From: an uncultured Oscillospiraceae bacterium
GTDB taxonomy: Bacteria > Bacillota > Clostridia > Oscillospirales > Oscillospiraceae
Direction of reading: 5' to 3'
NCBI GenBank assembly: GCA_947627085.1
Contig: CANQUO010000112.1
Span: 1-7,124, forward strand
DNA: 7,124 nucleotides
Below are positions 1 to 5,673 of this stretch, piece after piece. A model generated the notes under the pieces. The model saw nothing but the letters and a program-made list of their open reading frames with translations. It did not search any database and was not told the origin of the DNA. The position numbers and the translations under genes were made by a program. Within the stretch, counting starts at the first letter, position 1. Every line of letters begins with the position of its first letter.

Positions 1-2
1 GG

Positions 3-779
3 CTTCGGAGCGGGGAGACGGTGGAGGCGGATCTGGCCCTCACCGAGGCGGCCCCGGACATTCCCCCGGAGCGGGGGGAGCTGGACGTGATCTTCGAAAA
101 CGAGGCGTACCTGGCCGTCAACAAGCCCGCCGGGATGCTGACCCACCCGTCCAGGGGGCGGTATACGGGGACGCTCCTCAACCTTGCCGCCGGGTATCTG
201 GTGGATACCGCCGGGACCGGGGCGGTCCACGCCGTGAACCGGCTGGACCGGGACACATCTGGCGTTATCCTTTTGGCGAAGGACGCCCATGCCAAGGCGC
301 TGGCCACGGACGCCCTCCACGCCCCGGGGGCGGAGAAGGAGTATCTGGCGTATCTGTGGGGCGAGCTGCCCGAGGGACGCGGCGTCATCGACCTGCCCAT
401 TGCCAGGGAGCGGGCGGGCTCTCAAAAGCGCGTCGTCCGCCCCGACGGCAAGCGGGCCGTCACGGCCTACGAGACACTGGGCACGGCGACCATCAACGGA
501 CAGCGGGTGAGCTATGCGCGTTTTTCCCTGAAAACCGGCCGCACCCACCAGATCCGCGTCCACTGCGCCCACCTGGGCTGCCCCATCCTGGGCGACGAGC
601 TCTACGGCTTCGAGGAGTGCCGCGCCCTCAGTGCCTCCCTGGGCCTTACCGCCCACCTCCTCCACGCCGCGCGCCTGCGCTTTCTGGACCCCCTGACCGG
701 CGGGTGGCTCACCCTCACCGCCCCCGTCAAAAGGCGGGATATGCTGGAGTTGGACAAATTTTTTGAAAATACCACTTGA
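3..779 (+). CDS. RluA-family rRNA/tRNA pseudouridine synthase (5' end outside window)
   Basis: Enzyme of the RluA family, which isomerises specific uridines to pseudouridine in rRNA or tRNA. The frame is open to the window edge and the first residues (LRSGETVEADLAL) look like the end of an S4-type RNA-binding domain, so the gene begins upstream; GTG at 21 is only an internal candidate start. Numbering from that GTG: NKPAGMLTHP at about 34-43, the catalytic-loop motif RLDRDTSG at 74-81 with the expected nucleophilic Asp at 76, and the C-terminal family motif KTGRTHQIRVH at 171-181. The length after the S4 remnant fits the family. RluA, RluC and RluD subtypes, and therefore the target uridine, cannot be told apart from this fragment. 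The sequence is strongly GC-rich, unlike the element downstream, and it most likely belongs to the host chromosome. Confidence 0.93.
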   Translation, partial: LRSGETVEADLALTEAAPDIPPERGELDVIFENEAYLAVNKPAGMLTHPSRGRYTGTLLNLAAGYLVDTAGTGAVHAVNRLDRDTSGVILLAKDAHAKALATDALHAPGAEKEYLAYLWGELPEGRGVIDLPIARERAGSQKRVVRPDGKRAVTAYETLGTATINGQRVSYARFSLKTGRTHQIRVHCAHLGCPILGDELYGFEECRALSASLGLTAHLLHAARLRFLDPLTGGWLTLTAPVKRRDMLELDKFFENTT

Positions 780-804
780 CAAGCGGTCACATTTATTATA
801 GAAT
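776..804 (+). promoter_or_regulatory. Sigma-A-type promoter of the tRNA-Asp/tRNA-Thr unit
   Basis: Consensus -35 TTGACA at 776-781, a 17-nt spacer and -10 TAGAAT at 799-804 (5 of 6 matches). Transcription would start near 811, about 24 nt before tRNA-Asp. The -35 box overlaps the TGA stop (777-779) of the pseudouridine synthase gene, so the two units are packed without spare DNA. Confidence 0.8.
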
Positions 805-834
805 AATCGAGCGCCGTTAAGGAAACCCGGACAC

Positions 835-911
<77 letters not shown>

Positions 912-913
912 AT

Positions 914-989
<76 letters not shown>

Positions 990-994
990 ACGAA

Positions 995-1030
995 AACCGC
1001 CTAAATCTTCGGATTTGGGCGGTTTTTCTT
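995..1030 (+). terminator. Intrinsic terminator of the tRNA unit, probably bidirectional
   Basis: A 13-bp stem (995-1007 with 1012-1024, one G-U pair) closed by a UUCG tetraloop (1008-1011), with a T-rich tail running through 1030. It begins six bases after the CCA of tRNA-Thr. Read on the minus strand the same hairpin is followed by TTTTCGTT, so it may also stop transcripts leaving the integrase gene before they run antisense through the tRNAs. Confidence 0.9.
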
Positions 1031-1085
1031 ATATTTTTTGAACTTTTTTGGGGTATTTGCTTTGCGGGAAAAGACCTCGTTGACG

Positions 1086-1103
1086 GGAAATCGGGCGATT
1101 TCC
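1086..1103. repeat. 18-bp near-continuous palindrome
   Basis: GGAAATCG (1086-1093) and its exact complement CGATTTCC (1096-1103) are separated by only GG. It directly abuts the first CCAACTTTTT repeat. Its closeness to the integrase arm-like repeats suggests a protein-binding site in the att region, for example for an excisionase or host factor, but this is inference. Confidence 0.6.
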
Positions 1104-1130
1104 AACTTTTTCACCAACTTTTTGGACTGC

Positions 1131-1183
1131 TGGAGGGCTCAAAAGCCTTGCGGCACAAGGGCTTTGGGGTTTTCGGCCCTCCA
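1131..1183. repeat. Large imperfect inverted repeat between the arm-like repeats
   Basis: TGGAGGGC (1131-1138) pairs with GCCCTCCA (1176-1183). Inside it AAAGCCTTG (1142-1150) pairs with CAAGGGCTTT (1156-1165) with one bulge, leaving a five-base tip. No T-run follows on either strand, so it is not a standard intrinsic terminator for the integrase gene that ends at 1198. The right arm overlaps the third CCAACTT repeat. Confidence 0.6.
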
Positions 1184-1197
1184 ACTTTCCGCCAACT

Positions 1198-2502
1198 TCA
1201 CGAATAGGCCCGCTCCACGGCGGCGGTGGCGCTGCTGGAAGTCTCCCGGCCCTTGACGTAATATTTCAGCGTCATGGCCGGGGTGGTGTGTCCTGCGGCG
1301 GCCTGTGCCAGCTTTATGTCCTTGGTCTGGTCGTAGAGGTCGGTCAAAACGGTGGTGCGGAAGCGTATGGGCGTGATGTTCTCAGAAAAGCCCGTGTCCC
1401 GTTTGATACGGTCACACATCTTTCTGACCTGTGTGTAAGAAAGGGGCTTGTCGCCGCCGAAGATGAACTTGTCGGCGGGCGTCTCCACGATGTACGGGAG
1501 CGCCAGAGCGGAAAGGCCCACGGTGCGGTGACTGCTCTCCGTCTTGGTGTCCTTTATCTCCGGCTGATTGCGTGTCGGGTGGGTGACGGCGCGGCGGATA
1601 TGTACCGCACAACCATGGGTGTCCACGTCCTCCCCTCTGAGTCCCAGCACCTCCTCCAAACGGAGCGGGTGGAGGGCTTGCAGAGCCAAATACGCGCGGT
1701 CAGCCGGGCTTTTTATGTCGCCTATATGCTGGACCAAATAGCGCATCTGCTCCACACTGTAAGGCGTTGTGGCGCGGCTGGCGTTGCCGGAGATCTTCAC
1801 GCGCCGGGACTTTACGGGGTTGGAGGAAATCAGCTTGTCCTCCACGGCGGCGTCCATGATTTGATTGAGGACCATCCGGGCCTTGTCCTTGGTGGCCTTG
1901 GCCCCGGTCATGCCGTTGAAAAGCCTTTGAACGTGGTCGGTGGTGATGTCCTCCACGTTAAGCCCATCAAAGGCCGGGAGCAGGTGGAGGGACAACTGCC
2001 GCTTGTAGGTGGTGGCCGTGGCCGTCTCCACGTTGGGCTTGGAATAGGTTTCAAACCAGTTCAAGGCATAGTCGGCAAAGAGGTGTTTTCCCGGCTCCTG
2101 CGGCGTCCCCGTGAGCTTCACAACCTTGTCGGTGAACTCCTGCATACTTCCAGCGGTAATCCAGTGCTTTACTCCATTGATAACGACGGGTTGATTAATC
2201 TTTTTTGCCATATCGGTAACTCCCTCCGATAATGGCACAAAATCCGGCTCTATGCGGTTTTCAAGGTGCTGGGCGTTGGAGCTTTCATCGCCTCCCGCCT
2301 CATTAGTATAGCACATTTGTTGACAATTTTCAATGAAAAATAGCAAAAAAGCCTTTAAAATCAGGACTTTTTCTCCGATTTTGACCGTCCTTACTTTTCC
2401 CGCTTTGATAAAGTCTGTTATGACATCAACAGATATTCTCAAAGCCTCGGCGGCCTCTTGGATGGTAAGAATGTCCGGCGCGTTTGGTAAGTAATCTGTC
2501 AA
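1198..2502 (-). CDS. Excisionase-like HTH domain fused in frame to a tyrosine recombinase (integrase)
   Basis: Site-specific recombinase that would integrate and excise the element. The chosen TTG start at 2502 has a perfect SD (AGGAGG, 2509-2514) six bases upstream. Residues about 9-50 (DILTIQEAAEALRISVDVIT, then a basic wing) form a MerR/excisionase-type helix-turn-helix. Residues 60-97 are a linker. M98 (ATG 2209-2211) begins a normal integrase with its own SD (AGGGAG, 2220-2225, 8-nt spacer). The SAM-like core-binding region is about 140-225. Catalytic residues: R281 in PLRLEE, hairpin Lys K320 in KTESSHRT, R382 in IRFR, H405 in GH, and nucleophile Y415 in TLKYYV. The His of the usual HxxR box is Ile (I379). 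Two products are likely, a 434-aa fusion and a 337-aa integrase. It ends the minus-strand gene row and faces the tRNAs, as integrase genes at att sites often do. Confidence 0.9.
   Translation of the reverse strand: MTDYLPNAPDILTIQEAAEALRISVDVITDFIKAGKVRTVKIGEKVLILKAFLLFFIENCQQMCYTNEAGGDESSNAQHLENRIEPDFVPLSEGVTDMAKKINQPVVINGVKHWITAGSMQEFTDKVVKLTGTPQEPGKHLFADYALNWFETYSKPNVETATATTYKRQLSLHLLPAFDGLNVEDITTDHVQRLFNGMTGAKATKDKARMVLNQIMDAAVEDKLISSNPVKSRRVKISGNASRATTPYSVEQMRYLVQHIGDIKSPADRAYLALQALHPLRLEEVLGLRGEDVDTHGCAVHIRRAVTHPTRNQPEIKDTKTESSHRTVGLSALALPYIVETPADKFIFGGDKPLSYTQVRKMCDRIKRDTGFSENITPIRFRTTVLTDLYDQTKDIKLAQAAAGHTTPAMTLKYYVKGRETSSSATAAVERAYS
2209..2227 (-). promoter_or_regulatory. Internal SD and ATG for a stand-alone integrase
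   Basis: Within the fused frame, GGAGGGAG (2220-2227) lies eight bases before ATG (2209-2211), which opens the protein MAKKINQP. This is a good internal initiation site exactly where a normal integrase begins, so a 337-aa Int without the HTH domain is probably made. Confidence 0.65.
2305..2333 (-). promoter_or_regulatory. Internal promoter inside the Xis coding part, driving integrase
   Basis: On the minus strand, -35 TTGAAA (2328-2333), a 17-nt spacer and -10 TATACT (2305-2310), preceded by TGC to give an extended -10 (TGnTATACT). Both boxes match consensus at 5 of 6 positions. Transcription would start near 2298, about 87 nt before the internal integrase ATG. The arrangement parallels lambda pI, which lies within xis and yields Int without Xis. 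The local base composition is clearly more AT-rich than the flanking code. Confidence 0.65.
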
Positions 2503-2505
2503 TTT

Positions 2506-2530
2506 GTACCTCCTACGCTGGCGGAGGTAC
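2506..2530 (-). promoter_or_regulatory. Hairpin that sequesters the SD of the Xis-Int frame
   Basis: GTACCTCC (2506-2513) and GGAGGTAC (2523-2530) are a perfect 8-bp inverted repeat with a nine-base loop. In the minus-strand mRNA the 3' arm contains the AGGAGG-type SD of the TTG start at 2502, and the 5' arm is its complement. Translation of the fused protein should be low unless the hairpin is opened by a protein, by a translating ribosome or by use of another 5' end. Confidence 0.65.
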
Positions 2531-2683
2531 GCCGATATGGGTTTCTCTCAATATGGGTTACTTTGTGGCGGTGTGCCAGCTTATACAATTATTGGTAACA
2601 ATTCGCCGTTTTCAGCGGTTTCGTCTGCGGACGACATTTGATGTGTGGGTATGCGGTAGGCGGCGGGGCCGCCATTTGATTTT
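2531..2683. other. Intergenic region between rep and xis-int
   Basis: No gene is seen. It holds the direct repeat ATATGGGTT at 2535-2543 and 2551-2559 (16 bp apart), ACAATT at 2585 and 2598, and a possible minus-strand -10 TATAAG (2580-2585) without a convincing -35. A GC-rich hairpin lies beside the rep stop. A weak promoter for xis-int may lie here, otherwise transcription would come from rep. Confidence 0.35.
2659..2673. repeat. GC-rich hairpin just after the rep stop codon
   Basis: GGCGGC (2659-2664) and GCCGCC (2668-2673) form a 6-bp stem with a GGG loop. The plus strand continues into ATTTGATTTTTT, so it could terminate plus-strand transcripts. There is no T-run on the minus strand. 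The 10-mer CGGGGCCGCC within it (2664-2673) recurs at 3681-3690 on the other side of rep. Confidence 0.5.
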
Positions 2684-3622
2684 TTATCCATCATCGTCAG
2701 CCTCGTCAGCTTTTTTCAGAAGTCTGTTATATTGACGATAATTGATGATATTTTTTGTTTCGCCGTCGCTTCCAATTACGGCAATGGTTTTTTCGTAAGT
2801 CATGGTGGCCCCGTTGATCTCCGCTTGGGCCTCCTGTTCTGTCATCTGCTGTACTTCGGGACGCTTCACTCCACGCGAACACCGATAGAGGTTGAAGCCA
2901 GGAGGGTATAATCTGAGCCTCGCGCCTTTTACGACGGCTTTTTTCTGCTTTCCCCCGTTTTCGCCTGATGCTTCAACCTCCACCAGTCGTCCGCGTTCCG
3001 CTCCGCTGGCTATCGCCTCTACTATTTCCATATCACCAAGATACGCAGTGAGATATAGACCGGGGTTGTCGATTCCTTCCAGCCCCTTTGTTTTTGTAAA
3101 ACCGTGGCCCCACATCTTGCACATATCAGAATTTGGGATATATGGTGCTTTTTCAGGGAACAGAAAAAGGCAATGGAGGTGCCAAGCGCCACGGCCTTGC
3201 GGTTCCGCCGCGATTATGTATTCCGCTGGCGGGTAGCCGCTCTTTTTCAAATACCGGCAAAACCGTTTCCAAAAGGCGTGATAATCCTCATATAGCCTCT
3301 TTGCGTCCCGCATATTTTCCCGGTATGTCAGCGTCACCCACAAGGCCGTTTCGGGGGCCGTGAGATTAGCGTTTATCAAATCTCGGAGATTTCGGAGGCT
3401 TTGCAGAACGCTCGATTTATCGTCGGCGCGGCTTGCAAGGTGCTGAAACTCTTTGACCTCGCCTGTTCGCTTGTCTACATATAAATCGGCGTTTATTTTT
3501 TCTATGACGATTTCGGGCGGACCGTGGACGGTGTAACGCACCTCCGTCACGTTACCACAGCGTTTTACTGTTACCGTTGATGATGCACGGGGACGTTCGT
3601 TTTCAATACGTTTTACTATCAT
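2684..3622 (-). CDS. HUH-endonuclease rolling-circle Rep / relaxase-like protein
   Basis: Predicted to nick one DNA strand and stay linked to its 5' end through a tyrosine, starting rolling-circle replication or transfer of the excised element. The 312-aa protein shows motif I LWVTLTY (94-100), the metal-binding HUH motif as HLH (148-150, in GAWHLHCLFLF) and a motif III-like LYLTAYLGD (189-197) with candidate catalytic tyrosines Y190 and Y194. The C-terminal part (about 235-260, YPPGFNLYRCSRGVKRPEV) follows a pattern I associate with the ORF2/G2P-type replication protein family. ATG at 3622 is preceded by a modest SD (GAGG, 8-nt spacer). It follows the ATPase gene after a 118-bp gap with large inverted repeats, the same order as TcpA then MobT in Tn916. 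Whether it serves as replication initiator, mobilisation relaxase or both cannot be read from sequence. Confidence 0.85.
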   Translation of the reverse strand: MIVKRIENERPRASSTVTVKRCGNVTEVRYTVHGPPEIVIEKINADLYVDKRTGEVKEFQHLASRADDKSSVLQSLRNLRDLINANLTAPETALWVTLTYRENMRDAKRLYEDYHAFWKRFCRYLKKSGYPPAEYIIAAEPQGRGAWHLHCLFLFPEKAPYIPNSDMCKMWGHGFTKTKGLEGIDNPGLYLTAYLGDMEIVEAIASGAERGRLVEVEASGENGGKQKKAVVKGARLRLYPPGFNLYRCSRGVKRPEVQQMTEQEAQAEINGATMTYEKTIAVIGSDGETKNIINYRQYNRLLKKADEADDDG

Positions 3623-3640
3623 CTTTTTTGCCTCGCGGCC

Positions 3641-3659
3641 TGATTTTCATAAAAAATCA
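3641..3659. repeat. Small inverted repeat before the rep start
   Basis: TGATTTT (3641-3647) and AAAATCA (3653-3659) form a 7-bp stem with a five-base loop, ending 18 bp upstream of the rep ATG. It could be an operator or an mRNA leader hairpin for rep. The wider motif ATAAAAAATCAA (3649-3660) is the exact reverse complement of TTGATTTTTTAT (2676-2687) at the other end of rep. Confidence 0.5.
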
Positions 3660-3685
3660 AGTTAAGGGAAGTGACCCGGACGGGG

Positions 3686-3733
3686 CCGCCGCGGGCGGCG
3701 GCTTTCGCTTCACTTCGCCACCGCCCGCGGCGG
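3686..3733. repeat. 13-bp perfect GC-rich inverted repeat, candidate nick/origin site (dso or oriT)
   Basis: CCGCCGCGGGCGG (3686-3698) and CCGCCCGCGGCGG (3721-3733) are exact complements around a 22-base loop that contains TTCGC twice. A weaker outer arm (GGGAAGTGAC near 3666-3675 with GTCATTCCC at 3740-3748, one bulge) extends it. It starts eight bases after the ATPase stop and lies directly upstream of rep. No T-run follows on the minus strand, so an ordinary terminator is unlikely. Hairpins next to rep are where HUH proteins usually nick, but no known nick consensus is recognised here. Confidence 0.5.
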
Positions 3734-3740
3734 TACTGAG

Positions 3741-4505
3741 TCATTCCCTGCCTAATGCTTCAAGACATGTTTGGCGCATACGGTTTTCGTCCCGGACAGC
3801 GGGGACTTTGATATAACGGAGGGTGGAGCCCTGAAGCAATACCACGCCTTCACCACGTCCGAATTGTCGGCCCTTCACTTGCTCAATATGGTCTGGTAGT
3901 AGCATTTCATAGATGGAGCGAACCGCTGCCCCCACAACGCAGACCACTCCATAGTTGAGGCGGCTACCAGCGGGAAAGGCTATGGCATCAGCCCGCTGGC
4001 AGGAGACAATCAGACGAACGGAGAGGGAACGGCCCAGCAAAAGGATCTCGCTCACCTTGTTCATCATCACGGCGGCGGCTTTCTTGTCTTCACTGGTCAT
4101 ATTGAGGGCTTGGGCCATGTACTCATCCCACACCAGCGTGATAGGGTTTCTATCGGTGTCCTCCCCGGACTGACGGTCAATCATGCGGGAGTGGACAATA
4201 TTCAGAGCGGTAAGCGTGTCCTTATAGGTGTAATACCGGGGGCACCTCCGCAGATAGCTAAAGCTGTCATCTCCCTTGTAGTCGGCAAAGTAGTACTCCC
4301 CGCCCCGGTCTTTTTCAGCCTGTATGAGGCGGTATAACAGTTGGTGCTCCAAGTAAGACTTCCCGGAGCCGGACATTCCGCACACCAGAATATGAGAGTT
4401 CTCACTTGGCGATATGTCGATGGTAATTGGCTCTTTCTCATGGAAATTTACCCAAGCGTCCAAGCCGTACCCCAAAGCCAGCCGGGGAGGCTTAAAGTTC
4501 GCCAT
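3741..4505 (-). CDS. FtsK/TcpA-like DNA-translocase ATPase (coupling protein motor domain)
   Basis: Predicted hexameric DNA pump that would deliver the element DNA to the membrane or across it. In 254 aa it has Walker A GMSGSGKS (43-50, Lys49), Walker B ITLVWDEY (122-129, Asp127-Glu128), and the FtsK-type segment LLGRSLSVRLIVSCQRAD (156-173, with Gln170 and Arg171). There is no membrane segment and no gamma winged-helix domain, so it is motor only and shorter than TcpA or Tn916 Orf21. ATG at 4505 is chosen because GAGGAG lies 10 bases upstream and the family-like sequence begins there; the frame is open further upstream but that part is antisense-like noise over the neighbouring gene. It overlaps the preceding gene by 14 nt, so translation is probably coupled, and that two-TM protein may supply its membrane anchor. 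Confidence 0.85.
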   Translation of the reverse strand: MANFKPPRLALGYGLDAWVNFHEKEPITIDISPSENSHILVCGMSGSGKSYLEHQLLYRLIQAEKDRGGEYYFADYKGDDSFSYLRRCPRYYTYKDTLTALNIVHSRMIDRQSGEDTDRNPITLVWDEYMAQALNMTSEDKKAAAVMMNKVSEILLLGRSLSVRLIVSCQRADAIAFPAGSRLNYGVVCVVGAAVRSIYEMLLPDHIEQVKGRQFGRGEGVVLLQGSTLRYIKVPAVRDENRMRQTCLEALGRE

Positions 4506-5289
4506 CGTCCAGCTGCTCCTCAACGGCAACCTCAAACTGACTCTCCCGCTCCACATCGTCCATGAGTGCAAGGGCGGCCTCGTTGACCCGCACAGCATCC
4601 AGCCGAATGTATTTCTTCCCCTTAAAGGGAACGCAACGGATGGCCTGAATCGCCGTATGAGGGTTGTTGTCCTTGTCGTAGAACAGGGCGGGGGGCTTGC
4701 CCAAAAGCTCGCCGCTGTCCAGCTTTTGGGCCATACGGTCATTGAATCGCTCCTTGAATTGCGCCGTATCTATCTCACCCTCATAGTGTAACTGGACGCT
4801 AACAACCGGCACACCCTTTTCCATGTGAATACAACGATTAAGACTTGGATAGGCCAATTCGCCCCTCGTTCCCGGACTATATATCTCGGTCTGCTCAGCA
4901 AGACTCTCGCATACAATGGAAATGTAGTCAAGCATGGCGTTGCGCCCCTCCTTGGCGTGCTTCATTACAACAGCGTCGGCCGGAGAGTTATCGACTTCCT
5001 GCTTGGGCAACTCCGGGACATCAGTAGTTGCGGTGACAGTAGCGGCAATGATATAGAAAATGCCGACAAACTCCACATAGCCCATCAGCAGGCCCTTCCA
5101 AGCGTAATAGGCGCCGGGAATACCCCAAAGTAACACCCGGGGGATCAGGAGCCATTTAAGGCCCCTGTATCCCTCTTTCCGCATCTCCTGATCGTTTGCC
5201 TCAATACCCATGATAATCTTGTTGCCATAGGCATTAAACATATGAGCCACCTTGCGAAAATGAGCGGCTACAATTCGCAGAAGTAACAT
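4492..5289 (-). CDS. Two-TM membrane protein, probable partner or anchor of the FtsK-like ATPase
   Basis: A 265-aa protein with no motif I recognise. Two hydrophobic segments lie at about 45-63 (KWLLIPRVLLWGIPGAYYAW) and 69-88, followed by a soluble region of about 175 residues ending in an acidic tail (EEQLDDGEL). ATG at 5289 has a strong SD (AAGGAGG, 8-nt spacer) located inside the end of the preceding gene, whose TAA ends three bases before. The 3' end overlaps the ATPase gene by 14 nt. In TcpA and Tn916 Orf21 one polypeptide carries two TM helices, a linker and the motor. Here this protein plus the motor protein would together equal one such coupling protein, which suggests a split version. 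That link is inference from order, overlap and topology, not from sequence similarity. Confidence 0.75.
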   Translation of the reverse strand: MLLLRIVAAHFRKVAHMFNAYGNKIIMGIEANDQEMRKEGYRGLKWLLIPRVLLWGIPGAYYAWKGLLMGYVEFVGIFYIIAATVTATTDVPELPKQEVDNSPADAVVMKHAKEGRNAMLDYISIVCESLAEQTEIYSPGTRGELAYPSLNRCIHMEKGVPVVSVQLHYEGEIDTAQFKERFNDRMAQKLDSGELLGKPPALFYDKDNNPHTAIQAIRCVPFKGKKYIRLDAVRVNEAALALMDDVERESQFEVAVEEQLDDGEL

Positions 5290-5292
5290 TTT

Positions 5293-5634
5293 TTAGTCCT
5301 CCTTCTTTTTGGCGGCGTTCTTCCGCTTGGCGTGACTGTCAAGCGTAATATTAACCGCCATCAGAGCGAGAGAGAAGGTAAAGAGCAGAACCGCCAAGCC
5401 GTCGACCAGCCGTGTGTACGCAGTTATATCCCCACAGCTCCGGCTTCCATAGGTAACAACGGCCAAAAAAGCCGCAAACAGCAGGACAGCAAGCAAGCCA
5501 TGCAAAATAACTAACGGTTTGCTACGCCTTTCCGCTTCCATCCGCTTTTTTCGTTCCTGCTCCAGCTCGCGTTGAAGGTCACGGTTTCTCATCAAGTCGG
5601 GCAGATAAGGGCAATCCAGACGGTTGTCGTTCAT
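5293..5634 (-). CDS. Small two-TM protein with N-terminal charged helix, unknown function
   Basis: A 113-aa protein that I do not recognise. Residues 15-38 are rich in Glu, Arg and Lys with helical spacing (possible coiled coil). Two membrane segments follow at about 41-61 and 78-95, joined by a short loop with one Cys, and the tail is strongly basic then acidic (HAKRKNAAKKKED). Both termini are probably on the same side, cytoplasmic by the positive-inside rule. ATG at 5634 has AGGAG 11 bases upstream, somewhat far but usable. Its TAA lies three bases before the next start and its last codons carry that gene's SD, so the two membrane proteins are co-translated. A role in the element's membrane transfer complex is plausible from context only. 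Confidence 0.75.
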   Translation of the reverse strand: MNDNRLDCPYLPDLMRNRDLQRELEQERKKRMEAERRSKPLVILHGLLAVLLFAAFLAVVTYGSRSCGDITAYTRLVDGLAVLLFTFSLALMAVNITLDSHAKRKNAAKKKED

Positions 5635-5673
5635 AATAATTCGTTCTCCTTGTATAAATTGTTTTTTTGATTG

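Larger units (their letters stand above)
1031..1197. other. Candidate integrase arm-site region at the element end (att side)
   Basis: No gene is seen here. The stretch contains CCAACTTTTT at 1102-1111 and 1114-1123, CCAACTTT at 1181-1188 and CCAACTT at 1192-1198. These form two pairs of direct repeats, each about one helical turn apart (12 and 11 bp between starts), plus a looser AACTTTTTTGG at 1041. Between the pairs lies a stem-loop, and before them an 18-bp palindrome. Paired short direct repeats beside int are typical of arm-type sites bound by the N-terminal domain of tyrosine integrases (as in lambda and Tn916). The crossover core itself cannot be identified without the other element end. 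Confidence 0.5.

Noticed and set aside
1038..1256. 72-codon plus-strand frame in the att-side region
   Set aside because: No SD and low-complexity sequence. It covers the arm-like repeats and stem-loop and runs into the 3' end of the integrase gene.
1288..2232. 314-codon open frame on the plus strand opposite the integrase
   Set aside because: It lies antisense to a clear tyrosine recombinase with conserved catalytic motifs. Its translation has the Gly/Val/Leu/His-rich look of a GC-driven shadow frame and matches no family I know.
4506..4742. 79-residue upstream extension of the FtsK-like ATPase
   Set aside because: It overlaps the 265-aa gene in another frame and reads as Trp/Ser/Arg/Pro-rich noise. 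The ATG at 4505 has an SD, and the family-like sequence starts there.
2684..5634. Integrated filamentous phage (inovirus) instead of a conjugative-type element
   Set aside because: The HUH Rep and small membrane proteins fit, but the ATPase has FtsK-type motifs and no C-terminal TM as in Zot, and there is no coat-like protein of 40-80 aa with one TM and signal. Not fully excluded.
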